A stretch of 55,410 bases of DNA from Methylobacterium crusticola (lineage in GTDB: Bacteria; Pseudomonadota; Alphaproteobacteria; Rhizobiales; Beijerinckiaceae): contig NZ_QOWC01000024.1 in the NCBI RefSeq assembly GCF_003574465.1, positions 1-55,410 of the forward strand. The letters are read 5' to 3'. Made by a program: the position numbers and the translations under genes. Positions 7,798 to 15,894 of this stretch are shown piece after piece (positions within the stretch are counted from its first letter, which is position 1; each line of letters opens with the position of its first letter). Below the pieces are notes generated by a model. That model saw only the letters and a list, made by a program, of their open reading frames with translations, searched no databases and had not been told where the DNA came from.

Positions 7798-8212
7798 TGC
7801 AGCTCTCCTGCGGCTTTTCGCTCACACTTCGTATGAAGTCACGCTTTCCTGAGTAGATATGATCAGTGTTTTCAATTGGCATTGCTTAAGCAATCACATT
7901 GGCCGGGACCATCTGACGATGAAGTGGCCAATAGCGGCTCTATTTAAACACACCTCACCATATGCAAGCATCAGACCTTGCACTATGGGCGCGTAAGCGC
8001 GATCCGTGCTGTGGCGATCCAGCGAGCACGGCCGAGTGTTGAATAAATTACTATTTACTAGCTGCCATTTTTCGCTGTTGGCTGGACGGCCTGGGCCAGC
8101 GGCGGCACCGACGCTTTCTGGCAGTGCCAGGGCTCAGTGTGCACGAGCCAATTTGCTTATCCAGTAAATCATGCTTTGGCACACGCCTGTGCTTTGTCAA
8201 AGAGGATTTGCT
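7798..8212. other. gene-free stretch between divergent unknown genes
   Basis: These 415 bases lie between divergent genes and should hold both promoters. The sequence is locally A/T-rich around 7930-8060. I could not support a gene, a tRNA or a clean operator here. Confidence 0.45.
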
Positions 8213-9025
8213 ATGCCCAGCACGAACTCCACTTCATCTACCGCTCATCTCCGTCGCATGATCCAAAGATCCTACGCGGGGAACTTCCGTCGCAAAGCGT
8301 GCTCACCTGCTGGGCGCGTGATGCTGCGCGACGGCGGCGTCACCGTAGCCCGTGTACGCCGCGAGATGTTCGAGGACGCAATTCGTCGCTTACAGGGCCA
8401 GACAATCGCCGAGTTCGCTGGTCTTGAGACTCAATTTCCAAACGCATGGGAGAAATTCAACACCAACATATTCCTGCTCACTGCCATAGCAAGCCACGTA
8501 GTCACTTACTTATCAAGTGACGGTGTCATGCAATTTTTTGTCGAACTTCAGAAGCAATCGCTTCGATATCAATTTCGCTCGCAGCTTCAGGATGACCTTT
8601 TCCAGAATATCAAGGCAATTTGGAGGATCGAACTAGCGGTCCCGAACTCGCGGGGGGCTTTGCAGCGCGCGAGCTATCTAGCGCCAGATCACTTCCCCCC
8701 GTCGTTTCACAGGCAGCTGAACTCGGCGCTTCAAGCAGCCGTATACACAGATCTTTTTCTGGATCATAAAGATCCTACACGAGTCAAGCTTGCGGAAGCA
8801 TTGGCAATCATGTGCTACTGTTTGCTGGAAAATCGGGCGTCGTCTGTGGGAAGCATGTCAAAAATGGTACGAATCATTGTTGGAACGCAGTTGCACATGA
8901 TGACATGTCATCCCGAAGAGGAACTTACGATCGGGATCGTTCGGATAGTGGATGAGGCTTTGAAGTACACAACGAATGTTCGCGGCGAGGCCTTTCAGAT
9001 GATGGCCCTCTTCGGCAATACCTGA
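8213..9025 (+). CDS. hypothetical protein, 270 residues
   Basis: The ATG at 8213 follows AGAGGA by 6 bases, which I prefer to an earlier in-frame ATG at 8171. After a Ser/Thr-rich basic leader of about 60 residues the protein becomes mostly helical (NTNIFLLTAIASHVVTYLSS, KLAEALAIMCYCLLENRAS, MVRIIVGTQLHMMTCHPEEE). It has no clear signal peptide and no family that I recognise. Base composition is lower in GC than the T6SS region. It stands alone between a gene-free stretch and a decayed gene pair. Confidence 0.62.
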   Translation: MPSTNSTSSTAHLRRMIQRSYAGNFRRKACSPAGRVMLRDGGVTVARVRREMFEDAIRRLQGQTIAEFAGLETQFPNAWEKFNTNIFLLTAIASHVVTYLSSDGVMQFFVELQKQSLRYQFRSQLQDDLFQNIKAIWRIELAVPNSRGALQRASYLAPDHFPPSFHRQLNSALQAAVYTDLFLDHKDPTRVKLAEALAIMCYCLLENRASSVGSMSKMVRIIVGTQLHMMTCHPEEELTIGIVRIVDEALKYTTNVRGEAFQMMALFGNT

Positions 9026-9239
9026 AAACGTATTCATGGCCGTCAGATGGGGAGGTCGGAGTTGGCGTGCGATCATTGCTTGCTCGCTGACGCCGACTTC
9101 CTAAGTGAGTCCCGCCCCGCCGAGGTAGGAAAGGGTGTTGCCCGCGCCAGTCCGCGTAGGTGGCGGCGCGAGCTCCCGCCAGTGCCTCCTCCAGGCGGCG
9201 GTCGGACCGATAACCGTCGAGGGGCTTCGGCCGGCCGAC

Positions 9240-9560
9240 GTCGGAGGCAGGCACGGACGGGCTCCGCAGCACCGAGCACGGTGCGAACCGGCAGGCGTTC
9301 GGCGTAGATCGGCAGGGCGTACTCCTCCTCAACGTCCGCAACACCCTGGGTGCGGATCTTCGCCGAGGCCCGCTCGTATTTCCATGCTGACGACGGCCGC
9401 CGCCTTGATCTCCTGCGTCGTACTCGCGCAGCCCGGCGGTGCGGTGCGACCGGGAAAAAGCGATCGACCATCATGCCCAGCGCGCGCCTTCTCCAAGTCC
9501 TCGATCAGGTGGGCGCGTTCAAAGGCCATCGCCGAGCGATAATCGACCGAGTGGTTGGCC
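9240..9560 (-). pseudogene. remnant of a PPOX-family flavin oxidase gene
   Basis: Two minus-strand frames together read like the middle and end of a pyridoxamine-5'-phosphate-oxidase-like FMN-binding protein: NHSVDYRSAMAFERAHLIED and TQEIKAAAVVSMEIR in one frame, then ASAKIRT and EEEYALPIYAERLPVRTVLG in another. The N-terminal part is missing and at least one frameshift separates the pieces. It is divergent from, and directly abuts, a MocR-type regulator remnant. In intact genomes such oxidase genes often sit divergently beside MocR/PdxR regulators. Confidence 0.65.
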
Positions 9561-9565
9561 GAGCA

Positions 9566-10121
9566 GAATGGGGTCGGCGGCAACGCGGTCATGGTGCCTA
9601 CGAGTACCTGCAGGTGGACGGACTGTTCGAGGCGCAGGTTGGTGCGGGAACGTTTGTGGCCGCCCGTCTACCGACGCCCTCGGACAGTGTGCCCCCCTCA
9701 CCTCAGCATCGTTGAGCGCCTCGGCACGGCGTTTTCGCGCTCGGCCAGTCCTATTGCCAATCCCATCCTGCTTCGCCGTCTGGCAGCCGCCCTGCGCCAT
9801 CGCGACCGGCAATGCCGAGCTTGGCTATGGTGATCCGCGCGGGAGCGAGCTGCTGCGCCGGCAGGTGGCGACCCACTTGGCCGCGAGCCGCAACATCCGC
9901 TGCGACCCGGGCTGCATCGTCATCGTCGGCAACACTCAGCAGGGTTTGCGCCTGTGCGCGGAGGCACTGCTGCGTCCTGGCGATGGCGTGTGGTTTGAGG
10001 ATCCCGGCTACCCGGTCGCTCGTAGGTCGTTGGAGGCTGCGGGCTTTCGCTCAATCCAATCCCGGTGGACGCCAACGGGCTCGACGTTGCGGCCGGCCAC
10101 CAGCGCGACGCCATCGCTTGA
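9566..10121 (+). pseudogene. remnant of a MocR-type (GntR/aminotransferase) regulator
   Basis: The remnant begins within the end of a GntR winged helix (AYEYLQVDGLFEAQVGAGTF). A frameshift is followed by the aminotransferase-like domain (LGYGDPRGSELLRRQV, IVIVGNTQQGLRLCAEALLR, VWFEDPGYPVARRSLEAAGF). A further shift leads to VDANGLDVAAGHQRDAIA and a TGA at 10119. The start of the helix-turn-helix and most of the PLP domain are gone. The intact protein would be a PLP-dependent transcription factor. The 215 bases after it hold no supportable gene. Confidence 0.72.
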
Positions 10122-10336
10122 GCAGATTACGTAACACCATCGCCCGGAGCAGGATGTTCTCGCGGTAGCCCTCGCCGAAGCCGCCGGTGACACCCTCCAA
10201 ATCGGTTGTGAGCTTCAGTTTTAGCTCAAATAAAAGCAACCAACTAGTTCTGGTAAAACGGTACTGACTTGGTGGAACGTCCGCGCGCCGCCAACTCAAT
10301 TCACTCACACTCACATCAAATCTGCAGGAGACAACA

Positions 10337-10762
10337 ATGATCAACAAGGAATATGTTCGTCTGGAACGCCGCGTGCGTGGCGTGGTCGAGGAGGTTTATC
10401 AGCGGAAAGAGCCTCTGGCTCCGAACTCACCAAAAGGGCGGCTGCTGTTGAAGGAGGATGGTTGCGTCGGCCGTGACATGCGCGGCGTCTTGCTGGAGCG
10501 GGAGGTGAAGCAGTGTCTTGATCGCGCTACCGGCTTTCACGTGCTCGCAACTTCGGATGATCCGACCTGCGTCGATGACATTGATGCCGTGGCGATGCTG
10601 TTTCACGTCGCGTTAAGAGAGCTTATCATTACACTTGGTGGGGAGCTTGCGGGGGAAGTTCTTGTTGAGCTTTCCGAGTATGCTCGTAGCGGGCCGAGCA
10701 ATTTTCGTGAGAGCGTCCTGAACATCATTGACAATGCTGCGCATGATCAAGATTTGACTTAA
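10337..10762 (+). CDS. hypothetical protein, 141 residues
   Basis: The start at 10337 follows CAGGAGA with suitable spacing. The protein opens with a charged helix (MINKEYVRLERRVRGVVEEV) and later has a hydrophobic helical segment (AVAMLFHVALRELIITLGGE). No family is recognised. It converges with a minus-strand membrane-protein gene across a very strong hairpin at 10823-10861. Confidence 0.6.
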   Translation: MINKEYVRLERRVRGVVEEVYQRKEPLAPNSPKGRLLLKEDGCVGRDMRGVLLEREVKQCLDRATGFHVLATSDDPTCVDDIDAVAMLFHVALRELIITLGGELAGEVLVELSEYARSGPSNFRESVLNIIDNAAHDQDLT

Positions 10763-10822
10763 CGCATTCTGTCCAAATGCGAACGGGAAATTTGCTGTTC
10801 TGGTGCTGCGATTTCCCTCCAT

Positions 10823-10861
10823 GCCGGCGCGTGCGCATCGACTCGGAGCGCACGCGCCGGC
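10823..10861. terminator. 14-bp perfect hairpin, two-way terminator candidate
   Basis: GCCGGCGCGTGCGC and GCGCACGCGCCGGC are perfect 14-base arms around an 11-base loop. The hairpin lies between convergent genes ending at 10762 and 10869. There is no T-run on either side, so if it terminates transcription it is not a textbook intrinsic terminator. Confidence 0.65.
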
Positions 10862-10868
10862 TCGCCAG

Positions 10869-11267
10869 TCAGCGTAGCTTCTTGAAACGCTCGCCGGCCG
10901 CCCAGCGGCGTTCGATGTCGGCCACGATCAACGGAATCGCCTCCTTCGTTTGCACGTCGCCGTAGGATAGGCGGAATTGCTCGACCGCTCGTGGGCCGAG
11001 CTGGGACAGCTTTTCAACCGCCGCTTTGATCTCCGGGTCGTAGGCAGCCAGAGACTGCCAGCGATTTCGAAAAGCCTCCGTTTCGCCTGGGCGGCGCTGA
11101 CTCTTGAGAAACGCCAGGCCGAGCACGGCTGGAAAGAAGAAAAAGCAGATCGCTGCCCACTTCTTCTTCTCCAGCCCCTTTCGTTTAGCGATGTCCCAGC
11201 CCAGGAAGGCTCCAAACAAAGCGAGGCCGACAAGCCACACCAGCGTCGAGTCCGAATTTTCGTTCAT
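10869..11267 (-). CDS. small membrane protein, 132 residues
   Basis: The N-terminus carries two hydrophobic segments, about residues 8-24 (TLVWLVGLALFGAFLGW) and 37-53 (WAAICFFFFPAVLGLAF), separated by a Lys/Arg-rich cytoplasmic loop. The remaining 75 residues are soluble and helical (YDPEIKAAVEKLSQLGPRA, then IERRWAAGERFKKLR). This suggests an inner-membrane anchor with a cytoplasmic tail. The family is unknown to me. Confidence 0.65.
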   Translation of the reverse strand: MNENSDSTLVWLVGLALFGAFLGWDIAKRKGLEKKKWAAICFFFFPAVLGLAFLKSQRRPGETEAFRNRWQSLAAYDPEIKAAVEKLSQLGPRAVEQFRLSYGDVQTKEAIPLIVADIERRWAAGERFKKLR

Positions 11268-11533
11268 AGTCTTCCCTATTCACTTTCTTGTAGAGAAATG
11301 AGCAAATCCGAGAGGATTCTTCGGGGGATCGACGACACCAGCGTTACTGCGCCATCTGCCCGCCGCATCGGACGCGGCAGCGTTGAACCCGACCATCGAT
11401 GTGCTGTGACCAGCTCGCAGCTGCGCTCGGCGTCGAAATCGATGTGCTGCTGCGTGTCTCCGGCGACGGCGATGGCTCGCCCTAGCCGCTGTGCGCCGGT
11501 CGCAAGCCGCGCCACGCGCGAGGCCGGTCTGGT

Positions 11534-11562
11534 GCCCGCGGGCCAATGAGGGGCCCGCAGGC
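11534..11562 (-). terminator. hairpin after the DUF3768 gene
   Basis: Arms GCCCGCGGGCC and GGCCCGCAGGC (11 bases, one mismatch) surround a 7-base loop, 8 bases past the stop of the minus-strand DUF3768 gene. This fits a terminator for that gene. Confidence 0.5.
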
Positions 11563-11570
11563 GGCGGCGC

Positions 11571-11909
11571 TTAGTACTCGTGCGCCAGCATGATCGTGAG
11601 CATCCGCGTCGTGATGCTGCTGTCACTTGGATCGGCCGAGCCGCCGCTCAGCGCGCGGTCGTAGTAGTCGATCTTGAAGAACACCCGCTCGCCCCCGACC
11701 GTGAGCGCGCCGAAGTCGTGCTCGCCGCGCGGGTCGTTGTCGGGCGTGAAGTCGTCGTAGGCCGCAATCGCGTCGAGGATGGCCTGCTGGCGCTCGCGGC
11801 CGAGCGCGATGATGCCGGCGGTCAGCATCAGCACGCCGCCTGAGAGCGAGCGACGCAGGATGTCGTTGAGCGCGCGTGTGCGGCCCACGTCCAGGAGGGT
11901 GGTGGTCAT
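11571..11909 (-). CDS. DUF3768 domain protein
   Basis: A 112-residue protein matching the DUF3768 family as I remember it: TRALNDILRRSLSGGVLMLT near the start, then DDFTPDNDPRGEHDFGAL in the middle, FFKIDYYDR and a C-terminal TTRMLTIMLAHEY. The protein spans essentially the whole family length. Its role is unknown; such genes are frequent on plasmids and islands of Rhizobiales, which fits the accessory nature of this region. Confidence 0.85.
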   Translation of the reverse strand: MTTTLLDVGRTRALNDILRRSLSGGVLMLTAGIIALGRERQQAILDAIAAYDDFTPDNDPRGEHDFGALTVGGERVFFKIDYYDRALSGGSADPSDSSITTRMLTIMLAHEY

Positions 11910-12023
11910 CGAAGCCTCAGATTGTGGGAAGGAACGGTGCCGGCGCCGCGGGAGGCGTGAGGCCGGCGAGCACCCGAGCCGGGGCAGACCTCGACTCGGA
12001 TGCTGAGCTTGGGGCGGGGTCGG

Positions 12024-12680
12024 CTAAGCGTGGCCGGGTGGCAGCAGCGCGACTTCGCCGGCGCGCCGCAGCAGGGTCGGCTCGGTCGGGTAGTCGCGCC
12101 AGCGCAGCGAGAACACCCCGCCGTTGATCCCGATCACCTCGGCTTCCCACCAGCCCTCGGAAGGACCCTCGGTGACCAGCACGAAGCTACCCAGGCCGAT
12201 CTCGTCCCGATCCTGGGGCTGAGGGTTGCCAACGAAGGCTCGCTCGGCCGGCCGTGCAGCCGGCTTGGCAGCTGCTTTCGCCGGCTGGGCGACTGCCGGA
12301 CCCTCGGGCGGCTTCACGGCCGCTGGTGGCTTGCCTGAGGGCTTTGCGCCGCCTTCAACCAGGCTGGGGCTGCTGCCGCCCGCGATCTCGACGAGGCGGG
12401 GGTACAACTCGCGTCGCACGTAGGGCACGAACGCGCGGCCGCTGCTGAACACGCGACCGTGCGTGAACTCGTCGGCGAAGCGGCGCTGCTCGTCATTGGC
12501 AAGGTGAAGCACGCGCAGCTTCATCAGCCCGGCGGCCTGAGCGGCGAGCTTGGCTTCGCTGGCGTCGAACCAAGCGGCGCGCGGCCGGCCGCTCTCGTCG
12601 CGCCCGAACAGCACCAGGGCCGGTGTCATCGGTCGCAGGGGGATTTCGGCAACCAGGTTGGGTGCGGGATCGGGGCTCAT
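12024..12680 (-). CDS. hypothetical protein with Tudor/SH3-like C-terminus, 218 residues
   Basis: I start at the ATG at 12680 (MSPDPAPNLVAEIPLRPM); the longer upstream frame crosses a hairpin and is unconvincing. Residues 1-100 form one domain (LVLFGRDESGRPRAAWFDAS). Residues 105-145 are a Pro/Ala/Lys linker. The last 60 residues (GSFVLVTEGPSEGWWEAEVI, then FSLRWRDYPTEP) look like a small Tudor- or SH3-like barrel. This barrel is a fold impression, not a family hit. Function unknown. Confidence 0.62.
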   Translation of the reverse strand: MSPDPAPNLVAEIPLRPMTPALVLFGRDESGRPRAAWFDASEAKLAAQAAGLMKLRVLHLANDEQRRFADEFTHGRVFSSGRAFVPYVRRELYPRLVEIAGGSSPSLVEGGAKPSGKPPAAVKPPEGPAVAQPAKAAAKPAARPAERAFVGNPQPQDRDEIGLGSFVLVTEGPSEGWWEAEVIGINGGVFSLRWRDYPTEPTLLRRAGEVALLPPGHA

Positions 12681-12701
12681 GAGAGGGCTCCTGAAACGAC
12701 G

Positions 12702-12724
12702 AAGGCCCCCGTGGTGGGGGCCTT
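12702..12724 (-). terminator. 9-bp G/C hairpin
   Basis: AAGGCCCCC and GGGGGCCTT are perfect 9-base arms around GTGGT. On the minus strand it lies 21 bases before the start of the gene at 12680, so it would end upstream transcription or act as a leader hairpin. The 300 bases to its right hold no gene I can support. Confidence 0.45.
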
Positions 12725-13026
12725 GGTGGAGAGGTTGGTGCTGAGAGCACGCCCGTCGGGCAGCGGCGGCGGTCGATGCCGCCGGGAAGGAGGTGGTCGC
12801 TGGCGCATCAACAAGCTCCATGGCTCACGTCGACAGCACCGACGCGGCGCACCGGTTGGCTGATCAACGCTGCCAATGTCGCATAAAACGCAAGCAAGAT
12901 CAACGTCTTAGCCTTGTATCAGCGTTTGGTGCCACTGTCGCCCGTGTGTGCCGAGCCGCATCGGCCACACTCTCGAGCGCGCGCCCGCAGGGTCCCTCAG
13001 GAGCCAGAACACGCACTCGGTAAAGA

Positions 13027-13053
13027 CTCGTTGGCGACTTCTCGCCAAACGAG
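13027..13053 (+). promoter_or_regulatory. hairpin that covers part of a Shine-Dalgarno site
   Basis: CTCGTTGGCGA pairs with TCGCCAAACGAG (11 pairs, one bulged base) around a CTTC tetraloop. The last GAG of the right arm is also the first half of the GAGGA ribosome site of the 59-residue gene at 13063. Formation of the hairpin should therefore reduce access to that site. This is seen in sequence; regulation is inferred. Confidence 0.45.
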
Positions 13054-13062
13054 GACGCAACG

Positions 13063-13242
13063 ATGCCTCTGAAGTTTTATGGCAGCTACAAGCGGCTCCG
13101 ACAGATCGTGAGCCGGTGCGGCATCGAAGGCGTGTGGCGCTACATCGAGGCCAACGATCAGCATCAGTTCAAGGCCGCGACCGGGGAGCATCTGAACTGG
13201 TGGCCGAGTAGCAACCCGACCCTACCCGGCAACCGCCGATGA
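13063..13242 (+). CDS. hypothetical small protein, 59 residues
   Basis: A compact basic protein starting MPLKFYGSYKRLRQIVSRCG and containing a Trp- and His-rich middle (WRYIEANDQHQFKAATGEHL) and a LNWW motif near the end. GAGGA lies 7 bases before the ATG. Its amino-acid make-up is that of a real folded small protein, not of a random high-GC frame. It may be the truncated N-terminal part of something longer, since it stops soon after LNWWPSSNPT. Function unknown. Confidence 0.6.
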   Translation: MPLKFYGSYKRLRQIVSRCGIEGVWRYIEANDQHQFKAATGEHLNWWPSSNPTLPGNRR

Positions 13243-13438
13243 CCACCTTGCGAGAGAGCCCGCCTGCTTCAGCATTGGGAAGGGCGCGCAGGAGGGCTTT
13301 CTCGCTCCGGTCGAACTACACCGCCGCCATCAGGGACACGACCTGTGGAAAGATGGGATATACGGGAAGTAGAATCGGGGCAGAGACTACGCGGTTGCGA
13401 TTGTCAGGATGCTTCCCGCTGCCTAACAGGCCAAGTCG

Positions 13439-14947
13439 TCATGGCTTGCGAACGAAGGTGCCGTAATTTACACTGAACGCACCAGGTAAGCTTCTTCCTT
13501 CAATGCGCGTGGCGTGCTCGACATCAGTGTCGAAGCTGAAAGTGAGCAACCCCGGGGATGTGTCCGGGTTGGGAAAGTTTAGAAGGAATGTGTCGACTGA
13601 CCAGTGCTTTAGCATGCCCGGCTTGCCCGCGAGGGTGATCGCTAGGTCGTTTCCATCGCGCCTGATATGGAGTGGACCGTAGAAGGCGTTCTCGTAGGTT
13701 CCCGCATAGGCTTCGAGAGGATGCGCGGCGGGAGCCGCGTCGCTGGGCGGCTTCGGAATATCAAGCAGGGCGTTCCAGGCGAATTGCTCGGACCGTATTT
13801 GCTCCTGCAGGTCCAGACCTGATCGGCCGACCTGCCGCTCTAAAAATTCCGCGCGCACAGCTTCGGGGAACACAGTCAGCTGCTTGTTGGCTAATACAGC
13901 GATGCCAACCTTCAGATCTGGGATTAGGGTGACAATGGTCCTAACTCCGTTCAGAGCTCCGTTTTTCTCGATAATCCGATAGCGTAGGAAGTGGTAGCTA
14001 TCGCACCCGAGCCCTGCCGCGGCGTTCTTGTCCCGCAGTGGGCCGCTCGGGCCTTCGACCATGCTGGGAGCCATGATCTGCGCAACTGTGGCGCTCGCCA
14101 GTACTCGCCGGCCGTCGAATACTCCTTGGGCGAGCAGCATCTGCATCCAGCGCGCGATGTCTGCACCGGTCGATACGATGGCGCCAGCGCCGCTGAACGC
14201 GTCGACATCTTCGTAGGCCATCACAGTGCCGTCGCGGTCGTGCCCGGCGGCGCGATTGTCGTCCTCGAACAAGGTGGACCGCCCCGGACCACTTCGAGCC
14301 ATTGCAAGCGGTTTGAAGATCGCGCTCAGCAGCAACGTGGAGGGTGTCAAGCCAGCGGCCGTAGCGGCAGCCTGCTGCCCAAGGAAGATGCCGTAGTTCG
14401 AATATGCCATTTCTGATCGGAACGAATGATCGAAGGGCAAGTGGCGGGCACGGAGGACGAGTTCAGCGGCGGTCAGGTCGAGTCCGGTCAGGAAATCGCC
14501 CGCATACGCAGGCAGACCAGTGCGATGAGCGAAGTAATCACGCAATGTCGCATTTTCAGTAGCATAGGGTATTGATAGAATGGTCTCCGGTGAGAATTCA
14601 CGCACAGACTGATCCCACGAGACAATTCCGCGGTCGACAATCGTTCCCACCGCCGTGGCAGCTAAGAATTTGCTCATCGAGGCAATCTGAAATCGCGTAT
14701 CTCCGTCGACAGGCGCCAAATTGCCTCGCTCGCGAACACCGTAACCTTTGATTGACATTACGCCCTTGGAATTCACAACGACAACGACAGCACCCGGCAC
14801 GTCGAAGCTGAGGCGCGTCTCCTCAACGAAGCGTTCGAACGACTGGTCAACAGCGGGGTCACTGCGATCATGGTCCGTGGCACCAATCGAATGAGCGCAG
14901 TGAAGCAGGATCGCGCTGGCGCAGAACAAAAGCCTCAAACTAATCAT
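13439..14947 (-). CDS. exported serine hydrolase, class C beta-lactamase family
   Basis: A 502-residue protein with a signal peptide (hydrophobic residues 4-18, likely cleavage near IGA/TD). The Beta-lactamase (PF00144-type) fold spans about residues 30-390. The nucleophile is S90 in SMSK (SxxK), the second motif is Y182-S-N, and HRTGLP follows the first helix bundle. The third motif, often HxG or KTG, is KNG at 328-330. Residues 410-500 resemble the DUF3471-like lipocalin tail of this family. It probably acts in the periplasm as an esterase, D-amino peptidase or PBP4-like enzyme; true beta-lactamase activity is not implied. It has no partner gene nearby. Confidence 0.9.
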   Translation of the reverse strand: MISLRLLFCASAILLHCAHSIGATDHDRSDPAVDQSFERFVEETRLSFDVPGAVVVVVNSKGVMSIKGYGVRERGNLAPVDGDTRFQIASMSKFLAATAVGTIVDRGIVSWDQSVREFSPETILSIPYATENATLRDYFAHRTGLPAYAGDFLTGLDLTAAELVLRARHLPFDHSFRSEMAYSNYGIFLGQQAAATAAGLTPSTLLLSAIFKPLAMARSGPGRSTLFEDDNRAAGHDRDGTVMAYEDVDAFSGAGAIVSTGADIARWMQMLLAQGVFDGRRVLASATVAQIMAPSMVEGPSGPLRDKNAAAGLGCDSYHFLRYRIIEKNGALNGVRTIVTLIPDLKVGIAVLANKQLTVFPEAVRAEFLERQVGRSGLDLQEQIRSEQFAWNALLDIPKPPSDAAPAAHPLEAYAGTYENAFYGPLHIRRDGNDLAITLAGKPGMLKHWSVDTFLLNFPNPDTSPGLLTFSFDTDVEHATRIEGRSLPGAFSVNYGTFVRKP

Positions 14948-15441
14948 GATATTACCCTATATTTCTGTAATCATCGCACAACATCAGCATGCGTAAGTCG
15001 CGCATCATCGGCGACGGGTGCTTGATGCAGAAAAACTGAAACAACTTAATTACCGCCACGAACTACTAGTTCGACGTCTCATGCCGCATAACCGTCCCGC
15101 AATCGAGGGGTAATTACCAATAAGCGCTCCAAGTTTGCCGGAACAGGCTGCCCATACCGCCCAGTAAGTTGGATAAATATCATGCACATACACCTACTAT
15201 AACGTTATAATCATTGGCTAGTTTGGAGGGTTTATTGTCGCTTTTGTCGAGCTATGCCTGTCTAAAGTCTAGCTTCATGACGAGTTGCTGGGGTTAATGA
15301 TGAGGTGGGTGGCGAGCGTCGCGGGAGTGTCTGATGCTGTCCCGAATACACGATGCGGACGTGACAGTCCTCAAGATCTTGGTCCGGTTGATGAGTGAGC
15401 CTCCGGGTCTCATGGAGCCGCCCCTCTTTATGCTCCAAGGC
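14948..15441. other. gene-free stretch before the insertion sequences
   Basis: About 490 bases with lower GC and no supportable gene. The serine hydrolase promoter must be at its left end. TATAACGTTATA at 15198-15209 is a perfect 12-base palindrome of unknown role. The right part leads into the degraded IS3-type element. Confidence 0.45.
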
Positions 15442-15894
15442 CTATGCAAAATCCCGGGCTGTGACAGCTTGGTCGGCGAAGGCTTTGGGCGTCAAGCTGC
15501 CCAAGGCTGTTTGAGGTCGGTCTTCGTTGTAGTGGCACCTCCATTCCTCGTGCGCGCGCTGGCTTCGGCCAGCGAGAAGAACCAGGAAGTGTTCAGGCAC
15601 TCCGCCCGTAAGCAGCCGTTGATGGCTTCGATGTAGGCGTCGCCGGTCGGCTTGCCATTTCAGGGGAAGTCGATCTCGAATCCGGTCAGGTAGGCCTATT
15701 GATCGAATATGCGCCCGACAAATTTCGGCCCGTTATCCACCCGTAGGCTCTTCGGCCGATCTCGTTGCCGCATCAGCGCATCGAAGGCCTCCACGACCTG
15801 GAAAGCGCGGAACTTGGCTCTTGGTGTGAGCGAGAGCATCTCTGGAATGTGGCAGGCCACCACCGTCGGGATCTGGAACGGACGTCCGTCTAAG

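Noticed and set aside
7285..7836. Plus-strand frame of 183 codons opposite the gene at 7144-7797.
   Set aside because: The minus-strand frame has a strong ribosome site and better composition.
10051..10347. Minus-strand frame of 98 codons between the MocR remnant and the next gene.
   Set aside because: No ribosome site and mixed composition; may include a fragment of another lost gene but cannot be supported.
13239..13466. Frame starting with an ATGA overlap after the 59-residue gene.
   Set aside because: The product is Arg/Ser-rich, has no recognisable pattern and overlaps the 3' end of the serine hydrolase gene.
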